A stretch of 64,000 nucleotides of DNA from Jacaranda mimosifolia (lineage: Eukaryota; Streptophyta; Magnoliopsida; Lamiales; Bignoniaceae): assembly GCA_018894105.1 (NCBI GenBank), contig CM032117.1, positions 30,918,501-30,982,500 on the forward strand. The letters run 5' to 3'. The stretch's first letter is position 1. Each line of letters begins with the position of its first letter. The notes under the pieces were generated by a model that was not told where the DNA came from, did not search any database, and saw nothing but the letters and a program-made list of their open reading frames with translations. Below are positions 1 to 12,458 of the stretch, in pieces. The position numbers and the translations under genes are program-made.

Positions 1-24
1 ACTGGGACTATAATACCCAAAGTC

Positions 25-41
25 CGGTGGAGAAACCACCG
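25..41. other. Perfect hairpin specific to A-type LTRs
   Basis: CGGTGG-AGAAA-CCACCG has a 6-bp stem and 5-nt loop. The same structure is at 2569-2585 in unit 2. B-type and later LTRs have TCGATGGACAAACTACC or CGGTGGACAAACTACCG, in which the stem is interrupted. Confidence 0.45.
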
Positions 42-682
42 CTATATCAAATGTCACAAAGTATTTCAAACTAGCTTTGAGCCGGCACATTCAAAGATTC
101 GTATCGCACGAATTTCATGTCATATATAAAAGTATTATAGTCAACATGGCTATGCAAAACATATTCTCAAATTGAAGATTGTGAACATTTCAAACCATAA
201 ACATATGTAAAACACTCACCGTGCAAATTCTTATATAACTAAGTAAAAACACTCTTCAAGAATCTTCCCCTCCTAATTCTTTCCCCAATTCTTTCTCTTC
301 CTATTCTAACATTTTCTAACCTCTCAAGATATGTACATTTCCATATATTCCCAACATATATATAGGTAATTTTGTAACTTTCAAATTAATTCCCACTATC
401 CCTCAATAATACACCACTTTTCTTATTCTTCAACAAGATAAAACTCTACATATACTTGCACAAATAGGCTATTACTTCATATTCCTCCAATATTTCAAGA
501 GTAATACCCACTATCTTCCTTATCCTTAAGGGGCACTGCCTCCATATTCCACTTGTAACTTGTGACCATAATTTCATGAATAAAAGTCCACTAATTGTCG
601 TTACTTAATTGAGTTAGTAAATCAATTTATAATTACTTTTTTCTAATATTCTTGGGGCATTACAAACACCCCTCCTTAAAAA

Positions 683-700
683 CGCGACGTCCTCGTCGCG
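683..700. other. GC-rich perfect hairpin next to the PPT
   Basis: CGCGACG-TCCT-CGTCGCG forms a 7-bp stem with a 4-nt loop in otherwise AT-rich DNA, about 18 bp from the LTR edge. An intact copy recurs at 4499-4516. It is degraded in units 1, 2 and 4 and gone (CCACGTCCTCGTCTTG) from unit 5 onward. It could be a structural element or a remnant of a coding end. Confidence 0.5.
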
Positions 701-1060
701 ATGGACTTGGTTCAAATCCGTCACCAGGCATCGGGATTCTAGAGGTGGCTTAAAAACTAACTCACTACCAGATTAGGACGAGATGTCCACCATATCATCA
801 ATATTACTAGGGTTTCATAACAATTGCTTCAAGTTTCCTTAATAACTCACTTGAGTTCCTTACAAGCCATAGACAAGGTGAGGGACTAGAACTTGTCTTC
901 GCTGAAGATCTAGATCGAGATGATGCTATACCTACACAAAAGTAAAAAGGTGATCAGCCTAGATCAATTATAATTCAAGTCGATTATTCATCCAACAACT
1001 TAGATAGATAAATTAACCTTATCTTTCGGCTTAGGTATAACATATTGCTCTGATACCATT

Positions 1061-2330
1061 TGTCACACGCCAACTTAGCAAAATAACATAATTTTCATAC
1101 ATAAATCAACTTAAAAAGATTCTACAACTTGAAAGTTGCTCCTTATCTCTTGATCTTGCAAATTCTCCTCCATATGTGAAAATATCAACAAAAAGAGTGA
1201 GCTCGAAAGCCCAGCAAGCATTTTACATATATTTAAGATGCAAAATATTCAAAATATCTTATAGTTAACATGACCATGAGACTATAACACCCAAAATTCG
1301 ATGGACAAACTACCTCCATATCAAAATAAACAAAGTATTTCAAACTAGTTTTGAGCCGGCACATTCAAAGATTTCTATCGCTAGAATTTCATGTCATATA
1401 TCAAAGTATTATAGTCAACATGGCTATGCAAAACATATTCTCAAATTAAAGATTGTGAACATTTGAAATCTTAAACATATGTAAAACACTCACCTTGGAA
1501 ATTCTTATAAAGCTAAGTAGAAACACTCTTCAAGAATCTTCCTCTCCTAATTCTTTCTACAATTCTTTCTCATCCTATTCTAACATTTTTTAACCTCAAT
1601 AGATATGTACATTTCCACATGTTCCCAACATATATAGGTAATTTTGTAACTTACAAATTAATTCCCACTATTCCTCCATTATACATCACTTTTCTTATTC
1701 TTAAATAAGATGCACCTCTACACATATTTGACTAAATAGGCTATTACTTCATATTCCTCCAATATTTCAAGTTTAATACCCACTATCTTCCTTATCCTTA
1801 AGGGCTACTGCCTCTATATTCCATTTGTAACTTTTGACCATAATTTCAAGAATAAAAGTCCACTAATTGTCATTACATAATTGAGTTAGTAAATCAATTT
1901 ATAATTATGTTTTTCCTTTATTCTTGGGCATTACAAACACCCCTCCTTCAAAACGCGACGTCCTCGTCACGATGGACGTGTTCAAATCCGTTACCAGGCA
2001 TTGAGATTCTAGAGCTGGCCCAAAAACTGACTCACTACTAGGTTTGGATGCAATGTCCGCTATATTATCAATAGTACCAAGGTTTCATAACAATGGCATC
2101 AAGTTTTCATAATAAATCACTTGAGTTCCTTACAAGCCATAGACAAGGTGAGGGACTAGAACTTGTCTTCACAGATTATCTAGATCGAGATGATGCTATA
2201 CCTACACAAAAGTAATAAGGTGATCGACTTAGAACAATAATAATTCAAGTTGATTATTCATCCAACAACTTAGATAGATAAATTAACGTTATCTTTCTGC
2301 TTAGGTCTAACCTATTGCTCTGATACCATT
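1061..2330 (-). mobile_element. Unit 1
   Basis: B-type LTR 1061-1935 (875 bp) with a disturbed end, TGTCACACGCC; internal 1936-2330 (395 bp). This is the most diverged internal of region 1: hairpin arm changed to CGTCACG and leader palindrome broken. Confidence 0.9.
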
Positions 2331-3604
2331 TGTCTTGCCCCAACTTTGCAAAATAACATAATTTTCATACATAAATCAACTTAAAAAGAGACTACAACTT
2401 GAAAGTTGCTCCTTATCTCTTGATTTTCCTAATTCTCCTCCGTATGTGAAAATATCAACAAAAAGAGTGAGCTCAAAAGCCCAGCAAGCATTTTACATAT
2501 ATTTAAGATGCAAAATATTCAAAATATCTTATAATTAACATGACCACGGGACTATAATACCCAAAGTCCGGTGGAGAAACCACCGCTATATCAAATGTCA
2601 CAAAGTATTTCAAACTAGCTTTGAGCCGGCACATTCAAAGATTCGTATCACACGAATTTCATGTCATATATAAAAGTATTATAGTCAACATGGCTATGCA
2701 AAACATATTCTCAAATTGAAGATTGTGAACATTTCAAGCCATAAACATATGTAAAACACTCACCGTGCAAATTCTTATATAACTAAGTAAAAACACTCTT
2801 CAAGAATATTCCCCTCCTAATTCTTTCCCCAATTCTTTCTCTTCCTATTCTAACATTTTCTAACCTCTCAAGATATGTACATTTCCATATATTCCCAACA
2901 TATATATAGGTAATTTTGTAACTTCCAAATTAATTCCCACTATCCCTCAATAATACACCACTTTTCTTATTCTTAAACAAGATGTAACTCTACATATACT
3001 TGCACAAATAGGCTATTACTTCATATTCCTCCAATATTTCAAGAGTAATACCCACTATCTTCCTTATCCTTAAGGGGTACTGCCTCCATATTCCACTTGT
3101 AACTTGTGACCATAATTTCATGAATAAAAGTCCACTAATTGTCGTTACTTAATTGAGTTAGTAAATCAATTTATAATTACTTTTTTCTATTATTCTTGGG
3201 GCATTACAAACACCCCTCCTTCAAAACTCGATGTCCTCGTCTCGATGGACTTGGTTCAAATCCGTCACCAGGCATCGGGATTCTAGAGGTGGCTTAAAAA
3301 CTAACTCACTACCAGATTAGGATGAGATGTCCACCATATCATCAATAGTACTAGGGTTTCATAACAATTGCTTCAAGTTTCCTTAATAACTCACTTGAGT
3401 TCCTTACAAGCCATAGACAAGGTGAGGGACTAGAACTTGTCTTCACTGAAGATCTAGATCGAGATGATGCTATACCTACACAAAAGTAAAAAGGTGATCA
3501 GCCTAGATCAATTATAATTCAAGTCGATTATTCATCCAACAACTTAGATAGATAAATTAACCTTATCTTTCGGCTTAGGTATAACATATTGCTCTGATAC
3601 CATT
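2331..3604 (-). mobile_element. Unit 2
   Basis: A-type LTR 2331-3208 (878 bp), the longest LTR seen, with end variant TGTCTTGCCCC; internal 3209-3604. Hairpin degraded to CTCGATGTCCTCGTCTCG. Confidence 0.9.
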
Positions 3605-4340
3605 TGTTACACCCCAACTTAGCAAAATAACATAATTTTCATACATAAATCAACTTAAAAAGATACTACAACTTGAAAGTTGTTCCTTATCTCTTGATCT
3701 TGCAAATTCTCCTCCATATGTGAAAATATCAACAAAAAGAGTGAGCTCGAAAGCCCAGCAAGCATTTTACATATATTTAAGATGCAAAATATTCAAAATA
3801 TCTTATAGTTAACATGACCATAAGACTATAACACCCAAAATTCGATGGACAAACTACCTCCATATCAAAATAAACAAAGTATTTCAAACTAGTTTTGAGC
3901 CGGCACATTCAAAGATTTCTATCGCTAGAATTTCATGTCATATATCAAAGTATTATAGTCAACATGGCTATGCAAAACATATTCTCAAATTAAAGATTGT
4001 GAACATTTGAAATCTTAAACATATGTAAAACACTCACCTTGGAAATTCTTATAAAGCTAAGTAGAAACACTCTTCAAGAATCTTCCTCTCCTAATTCTTT
4101 CTACAATTCTTTCTCATCCTATTCTAACATTTTTTAACCTCAATAGATATGTACATTTCCACATATTCCCAACATATATAGGTAATTTTGTAACTTACAA
4201 ATTAATTCCAACTAATCCTCCATTATACATCACTTTTCTTATTCTTAAATAAGATGCACCTCTACACATATTTGACTAAATAGGCTATTACTTCATATTC
4301 CTCCAATATTTCAAGTTTAATACCCACTATCTTCCTTATC
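2545..4340 (-). repeat. Dimeric A-B sub-repeat, second copy
   Basis: This is the second copy of the 2544-bp dimer. A few substitutions separate the copies, such as GTATCACACG for GTATCGCACG and AAGAATATTCC for AAGAATCTTCC. The boundary near 4340 is approximate. Confidence 0.75.
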
Positions 4341-4876
4341 CTTAAGGGTAGCCCCGCCCATATTCCACTTGTAACTTTTGAACATAATTTCAAGAATAAA
4401 ACTCCACTAATTGACATTACTTAATTGAGTTAGTAAATCAATTTATAATGACTTTTTTCTATTAATCTTAGGGCATTACAAACACCCCACCTTCAAAACG
4501 CGACGTCCTCGTCGCGATGGACTTGCTTCAAATCCGTCGCCAGGCATCGGGATTCTAGAGGTGGCCTAAAAACTTACTCACTACCAGATTAGGATGAGAT
4601 GTCCACCATATCATCAATAGTACCAAGGTTTCATAACAATTGCATCAAGTTTCCTTAACAACTCACTTGAGTTCCTTACAAGCCATAGACAAGGTAAGGG
4701 ACTAAAACTTGTCCTCGCAGAAGATCTAGATCGAGATGATGCTATACCTACGCAAAAGTAACAAAGTGTTCAGCCTAGATCAATTATAATTCAAGTCGAT
4801 TATTCATCCAACAACTTAGATAGATAAATTAACCTTATCTTTCGGCTTAGGTCTAACATATTGCTCTGATACCATT
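3605..4876 (-). mobile_element. Unit 3
   Basis: B-type LTR 3605-4480 (876 bp) with end variant TGTTACACCCC; internal 4481-4876. Hairpin intact at 4499-4516; PPT carries a change (plus strand CCCCACC). Confidence 0.9.
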
Positions 4877-6148
4877 TGTCATGCCCCAACTTAGCAAAAT
4901 AACATAATTTTCGTACATAAATCAACTTAAAAAGAGACTACAACTTGAAAGTTGCTCCTTATCTCTTGATCTTGCTAATTCTCCTCCATATGTGAAAATA
5001 TCAACAAAAAGAGTGAGCTCGAAAGCCCAGCAAGCATTTTACAGATATTTAAGATGTAAAATATTTAAAATATCTTATAGTTAACATGACCATGAGACTA
5101 TAACACCCAAAATTCGATGGACAAACTACCTCCATATCAAAATACACAAAGTATTTCAAACTAGTTTTGTGCCGGCACATTCAAAGATTTCTATCACTAG
5201 AATTTCATGTCATATATCAAAGTATTATAGTCAACATGGCTATGCAAAACATATGCTCAAATTAAAGATTGTGAACTTTTGAAACCTTAAACATATGTAA
5301 AACACTCACCTTGCAAATTCTTGTAAAGCTAAGTAAAAACACTCTTCAAGAATCTTCCTCTCCTAATTCTTTCTCCAATTCTTTCTCATCCTATTCTAAC
5401 ATTTTTTAACCTCAATAGATATGTACATTTCCACATATTCCCAACATATATAGGTAATTTTGTAACTTACAATTAATTCCCACCATTCCCCCATTATACA
5501 CCACTCTTCCTAATCTTAAATAAGATGCACCTCCATATATATTTGAATAAATAGGCTATTACTTCATATTCCTCCAATATTTCAAGTTTAATACCCACTA
5601 TTTTCCTTATCCTTAAGGGGTACCCCCGCCCACATTCCACTTGTAACTTTTGAACATAATTTCAAGAATAAAACTCCACTAATTGTAATTACTTAATTTA
5701 GTTAGAAAATCAATTTATAATTACTTTTCTCTATTAATCTTAGGGCATTACAAACACCCCTCCTTCAAAACGCGATGTCCTCGTCGCGATGGACTTGGTT
5801 CAAATCCGTTACCCAGGCATCGGGATTCTAGAGGTGGCCTAAAAACTTACTCACTACTAGATTAGGATAAGATGCCCACCATATCATCAATAGTAGCAAG
5901 GTTTCTTAACAATTCCATCAAGTTTCCTTAATAACTCACTTGAGTTCCTTACAAGCCATAGACAAGGTAAGGGACTAGAACTTGTCCTCGCAGAAGATCT
6001 AATCGAGATGATGCTATACCTACGCAAAAGTAACAAGGTGATCAGCCTAGATCAATTATAATTCAAGTCGATTATTCATCCAACAACTTAGATAGATAAA
6101 TTAACCTTATCTTTCGGCTTAGGTCTAACATATTGCTCTGATACCATT
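4877..6148 (-). mobile_element. Unit 4
   Basis: B-like LTR 4877-5752 (876 bp). Its TGTCATGCCCC end gives one of the better matches to the opposite LTR end. Internal 5753-6148: an inserted base near 5809 offsets a lost base in the palindrome near 6000, keeping 396 bp. Confidence 0.9.
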
Positions 6149-7409
6149 TGTCACGCCCCAACTTAGCAAAATAACATAATTTTCGTACATAAATCAACTT
6201 AAAAAGAGACTACAACTTGAAAGTTGCTCCTTATCTCTTGATCTTGATAATTCTCCTCCATATGTTGAAAATATCAACAAAAAGAGTGAGCTCGAAAGCC
6301 CAACAAGCATTTACATATATTTAAGATGCAAAAAATTCAAAATATCTTATAGTTAACATGACCATAAAACTATAACACCTAAAATTCGATGGACAAACTA
6401 CCTCCATATCAAAATACACAAAGTATTTCAAACTAGTTTTGAGCTGGCACATTCAAAGATTTCTGTCGCTAGAATTTCACGACATATATCAAAGTATTAT
6501 AGCCACATGGCTATGCAAAACATATGCTCAAATTAAAGATTGTGAACTTTTGAAACCTTAAACATATGTAAAACACTCACCTTGCAAATTCTTGTAACGC
6601 TAAGTAAAAACACTCTTCAAGAATCTTCCTCTCCTAATTCTTTCTCTTCCTATTCTAACATTTTCTAACCTCACAAGATATGTACACTTCCACATATTCG
6701 CAACATATATTCAGGTAATTTTGTAACTTACAAATTAATTCCCACTACACCACAATAATACACCACTTTTCTTATTCTAAAATAAGATGCACCTCTATAT
6801 ATACTTGCATAAGTAGGCTATTACTTCATATTCCTCCACTATTTCAAGAATAATACGTACTACATTCCTTATCCTTAAGGGCTACCCCCTCCATATTCCA
6901 CTTGTAACTTTTGACCCTAATTTCAAGAATAAAAGTCCACTAATTGTCATTACTTAATTGAGTTAGTAAATCATTTTCTAATCATTTTTTTCTATTATTA
7001 TTGGGGCATCACAAACACCCTTCCATCAAAAAACCACGTCCTCGTCTTGATGGATATGGTTCCAATCCGTTACCAGGCATTGGGATTCTAGAGGTGGTCA
7101 AAAAATCGACTCACTACTAGATATGGATGCGATGTTCGCTATATCATCAACAGTACCAAGGTTTCATAACAATTGCATCAAGTTTCCATAATAACTCACT
7201 TGAGTTCCTTACAAGCCATATACAAGGTGAGGGACTAGAACTTGTCTTCGCAGAAGATCTAGATCGAGGTGATGTCATACCTACACAAAAGTAACTAGCT
7301 GATAAACCTAGAACAATAATAATTCAAGTCGATTATTCATCCAACAACTTAGATAGATAAATTAACCTTATCTTTCTGCTTAGGTCTAACCTATTGCTCT
7401 GATACCATT
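6149..7409 (-). mobile_element. Unit 5 (chimeric LTR)
   Basis: LTR 6149-7013 (865 bp) changes type inside. Up to about 6600 it resembles region 1 (AAAATTCGATGG, TTGTAACGCTAAG). From about 6640 it resembles region 2: it lacks the duplicated AATTCTTTCT block and has CGCAACATATATTCAGG. Internal 7014-7409 is region-2 type. Confidence 0.85.
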
Positions 7410-8671
7410 TTTCACGCCCCAACTTAGCAAACTAACATAATTTTCAAACATAAATCAACTTAATACGAGATTATAACCTGAAAGTTGCTCCTTATGTCTT
7501 GATCTGTCTAATTCTCCTCCATATGTGAAAATATTAACAAAAAGAGTGAGCTCGAAGTCCCAGCAAGCATTTTGCATAGATTTAAGAAGCAAAATATTCA
7601 AAATATCTTATAATTAACATGACCATGAGACCATAACACCCAAAGTTTAGTGGACAAACTACCGCCATATCAAAATACACAAAGCATTTCAAACTAGTTT
7701 TGAGCCGACACATTCAAAGATTGGTATCACATGAATTTCGTGTCATATATCAAAGTATTATAGTCAACATAGCTATGCATAACATATTCTCATATTAAAG
7801 ATTGTGAACATTTCAAAACTTAAACATATGTAAAACACTCACCTTCCAAATTCTTATAAAACTAAGTACAAACACTCTTCAAGAATCTTCCTCTCCTAAT
7901 TCTTTCTCTTCCTATTCTAACGTTTTCTAACCTCACAAGATATATACACTTCCACATATTCGCAACATATATTCAGGTAATTTTGTAACTTACAAAATAA
8001 TTCCCATTATACCATAATAATACACCACTTTTCTTGTTCTAAAATAAGATGCACCGCTATATATACTTACATAAATAGGTTATTACTTCATATCACTCCA
8101 CTATTTCAAGAGTAATACGTACTACCTTCTTTATACTTAAGGGCTACCCTCTCCATATTCCACTTGTAACTTTTGACCCTAATATCAAGAATAAAAGTCC
8201 ACTAATTATCATTACTTAATTGAGTTAGTAAATCAATTTATAATCATTTTTTTCTATTTTTATTAGGGCATCACAAACACCCTTCCGTCAAAAAACCACG
8301 TCCTCGTCTTCATGGATATGGTTCCAATCCGTTACCAGGCATTGGGATTCTAGAAGTGGTCAAAAAATTGACTCACTACTAGATATGGATGCAATGTTCG
8401 CTATATCATCAACAGTACCAAGGTTTCATAACAATTGCATCAAGTTTCCATAATAACTGACTTGAGTTCCTTACAAGCCATATACAAGGTGAGGGACTAG
8501 AACTTATCTTCGCAGAAGATCTAGATCGAGATGATGTTGTACCTACACAAAAGTAACTAGCAGATAAACCTAGAACAATAATAATTCAAGTCGATTATTC
8601 ATCCAACAACTTAGATAGATAAATTAACCTTATCTTTCTGCTTAGGTCTAACCTATTGCTCTGATACCATT
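7410..8671 (-). mobile_element. Unit 6
   Basis: LTR 7410-8275 (866 bp) whose terminal TGT is mutated to TTT (plus strand), destroying the CA terminus on the sense strand. Internal 8276-8671 has PPT variant CCCTTCC. Confidence 0.9.
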
Positions 8672-9933
8672 TGTAACGCCCCAACTTAGCAAACTAACAT
8701 AATTTTCATACATAAATCAACTTAATACGAGATTATAACCTTGAAAGTTGCTCCTTATGTCTTGATCTGTCTAATTCTCCTCCATATGTGAAAATATCAA
8801 CAAAAAGAGTGAGCTCGAAATCCAGCAAACATTTTGCATAGATTAAAGAAGCAAAATATTCAAAATATCTTATAATTAACATGATCATGAGACCATAACA
8901 CGCAAAGTTCGGCGGACAAACTACCGCCATATCAAAATACACAAAGCATTTCACACTAGTTTTGAGCCGGCACATTCAAAGATTGGTATCACATGAATTT
9001 CGTGTCATATATCAAAGTATTATAGTCAACATAGCTATGCAAAACATATTCTCATATTAAAGATTGTGAACATTTCAAAACTTAAACATATGTAAAACAC
9101 TCACCTTCCAAATTCTTATAAAACTAAGTACAAACACTCTTCAAGAATCTTCCTCTCCTAATTCTTTCCCTTCCTATTCCAACGTTTTCTAACCTCACAA
9201 GATATATACACTTCCACATATTCGCAACATATATTCAGGTAATTTTGTAACTTACAAAATAATTCCCATTATACCATAATAATACACCACTTTTCTTAAT
9301 CTAAAGTACGATGCACCGCTATATATACTTACATAAATAGGTTATTACTTCATATTCCTCCACTATTTCAAGAGTAATACGTATTACCTTCCTTATACTT
9401 AAGGGCTACCCACTCCATATTCCACTTGTAACTTTTGACCCTAATTTCAAGAATAAAAGTCCACTAATTGTCATTACTTAATTGAGCTAGTAAATCAATT
9501 TATAATCATTTTTTTATATTATTATTGGGGCATCACAAACACCCCTCCGTCAAAAAACCACGTCCTCGTCTTGATGGATATGGTTCCAAACCGTTACCAG
9601 GCATTGGGATTCTAGAGGTGGTCAAAAAATTGACTCACTACTAGATATGGATGCGATGTTCGCTATATCATCAACAATACCAAGGTTTCATAACAATTGC
9701 ATCAAGTTTCCATAATAACTCACTTGACTTCCTTACAAGCCATATACAAGGTGAGGGACTAGAACTTGTCTTCGCAGAAGATCTAGATCGAGATGATGTT
9801 GCACCTACACAAAAGTAACTAGCTGATAAACCTAGAACAATAATAATTCAAGTCGATTATTCATCCAACAACTTAGATAGATAAATTAACCTTATCTTTC
9901 TGCTTAGGTCTAACCTATTGCTCTGATACCATT
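8672..9933 (-). mobile_element. Unit 7
   Basis: LTR 8672-9537 with end variant TGTAACGCCCC; internal 9538-9933. A GATTAAAG change and a one-base loss in AAATCCAGC remove a stop and shift frame, creating a fortuitous 80-codon minus-strand frame at 8733-8975. Confidence 0.9.
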
Positions 9934-11196
9934 TGTCACGCCCCAACTTAGCAAACTAACATAATTTTCATACATAAATCAACTTAATACGAGATTATAA
10001 CCTGAAAGTTGCTCCTTATGTCTTGATCTGGCTAATTCTCCTCCTTATGTTAAAATATCAACAAAAAGAGTGAGCTCGAAATCCCAGCAAACATTTTGCA
10101 TAGATTTAAGAAGCAAAATATTCAAAATATCTTATAATTAACTTGACCATGAGACCATAACACCCAAAGTTCGGTGGACAAACTACCGTCATATCAAAAT
10201 ACACAAAGCATTTCAAACTAGTTTTGAGCCGGCACATTCAAAGATTGGTATCACATGAATTTCGTGTCATATATCAAAGTATTATAGTCAACATAGCTAT
10301 GCAAAACTTATTCTCATATTAAAGACTGACGAACATTTCAAAACTTAAACATATGTAAAACACTCACCTTCCAAATTCTTATAAAACTAAGTACAAACAC
10401 TCTTCAAGAATCTTCCTCTCCTAATTCTTTCTCTTCCTATTCTAACATTTTCTAACCTCACAAGATATATACACTTCCACCTATTCGCAACATATATTCA
10501 GGTAATTTTGTAACTTGCAAAATAATTCCCATTATACCATAATAATACACCACTTTTCTTATTCTAAAGTACGATGCACCGCTATATATACTTACATAAA
10601 TAGGTTATTACTTCATATTCCTCCACTATTTCAAGAGTAATACGTACTACCTTCCTTATACTTAAGGGCTACCCTCTCCATATTCCACTTGTAACTTTTG
10701 ACCCTAATTTCAAGAATAAAAGTCCACTAATTGTCATTACTTAATTGAGCTAGTAAATCAATTTATAATCATTTTTTTATATTATTATTGGGGCATCACA
10801 AACACCCCTCCGTCAAAAAACCACGTCCTCGTCTTGATGGATATGGTTCCAATCCGTTACCAGGCATTGGGATTCTATAGGTGGTCAAAAAATCGACTCA
10901 CTACTAGATATGGATGCGATGTTCGCTATATCATCAACAGTACCAAGGTTTCATAACAATTGCATCAAGTTTACATAATAACTCACTTGAGTTCCTTACA
11001 AGCCATATACAAGATGAGGGACTAGAACTTGTCTTCGCAGAAGATCTAGATCGAGATGATGTTGTACCTAAACAAAAGTAACTATCTGATAAACCTAGAA
11101 CAATAATAATTCAAGTCGATTATTCATCCAACAACTTAGATAGATAAATTAACCTTATCTTTCTGCTTAGGTCTAACCTATTGCTCTGATACCATT
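9934..11196 (-). mobile_element. Unit 8
   Basis: LTR 9934-10800 (867 bp) with an extra base at AGACTGACGAAC; internal 10801-11196 with AAGATGAGGG and CTAAACAA variants, AAGATGAGGG being shared with internal 10. Confidence 0.9.
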
Positions 11197-12458
11197 TGTC
11201 ACGCCCCAACTTAGCAAACTAACATAGTTTTCATACATAAATCAACTTAATACGAGATTATAACCTGAAAGTTGCTCATTATGTCTTGATCTGGCTAATT
11301 CTCCTCCATATGTGAAAATATCAACCAAAAGAGTGAGCTCGAAATCCAGTTAACATTTTGCATAGATTTAAGAAGCAAAATATTCAAAATATCTTGTAAT
11401 TAACATGACCATGACACCATAACACCCAGAGTTCGGTGGACAAACTGCCGCCATATCAAAATACACAAAGCATTTCAAACTAGTTTTGAGCCGGCACATT
11501 CAAAGATTGGAATCACATGAATTTCGTGTCATATATCAAAGTATTATAGTCAACATAACTGTGCAAAACTTATTCTCATATTAAAGATTACGAACATTTC
11601 AAACCTTGAACATATGTAAAACACTCACCTTGCAAATTCTTATAAAAGTAAGTAGAAACACTCTTCAAGAATCTTCCTCTCCTAATTCTTTCTCTTCCTA
11701 TTCTAACATTTTCTAACCTCACAAGATATATACACTTCCACATATTCGCAACATATATTCAGGTAATTTTGTAACTTACAAAATAATTCCCATTATACCA
11801 TAATAATACACCACTTTTCTTATTCTAAAATAAGATGCACCGCTATATATACTTACATAAATAGGTTAGTACTTCATATTCCTCCACTATTTCAAGAGTA
11901 ATACGTACTACCTTCATTATACTTAAGGGCTAACCCTCTCCATATTCCACTTGTAACCTTTGACCCTAATTTCAAGAATAAAAGTCCACTGATTGTCATT
12001 ACTTAATAGAGTTAGTAAATCAATTTGTAATCATATTTTTCTATTATTATTGGGGCATCACAAACACCCCTCCATCAAAAAACCACGTGCTCGTCTTGAT
12101 GGATATGGTTCCAATCCGTTACCAGGCATTGGGATTCTATAGGTGGTCAAAAAATCGACTCACTACTAGATATGGATGCGATGTTCTCTATATCATCAAC
12201 AGTACCAAGGTTTCATAACAATTGCATCAAGTTTCCAAAATAACTCACTTGAGTTCCTTACAAGCCATATACAAGGTGAGGCACTAGAACTTGTCTTCGC
12301 AGAAGATCTAGATCGAGATGATGTTGTACCTACACAAAAGTAACTAGCTGATAAACCTAGAACAATAATAATTCAAGTCGATTATTCATCCAACAACTTA
12401 GCTAGATAAATTAACCTTATGTTTCTGCTTAGGTCTAACCTATTGCTCTGATACCATT
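11197..12458 (-). mobile_element. Unit 9
   Basis: LTR 11197-12062 carries CTCATTATG, CCAGAGTTCGG, GGTTAGTACTTC and CTTCATTATAC, rare variants shared with unit 11. Internal 12063-12458 is the first with CACGTG. Confidence 0.9.

Larger units (their letters stand above)
1..1060 (-). mobile_element. Unit 0 (left-truncated)
   Basis: Partial A-type LTR 1-664, sense 5' end TGTAATGCCCC; internal 665-1060. The internal keeps the GC hairpin and the longer purine tract. PBS at 1047-1058. Confidence 0.9.
1..1800 (-). repeat. Dimeric A-B sub-repeat, first copy
   Basis: Positions 1 to about 1800 match 2545 to about 4340 at a constant offset of 2544 bp with only scattered substitutions. They share an A-type LTR followed by a B-type LTR. 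Similarity falls near the high-coordinate end of the B-type LTR, and internal segments 1 and 3 differ. Confidence 0.75.

Noticed and set aside
8733..8975. Minus-strand open frames of 80 codons (8733-8975) and 85 codons (61705-61962)
   Set aside because: They start at an ATG in the LTR, but most units have an in-frame stop after about 44 codons. The long versions exist only because of private point changes or one-base deletions in units 7 and 49.
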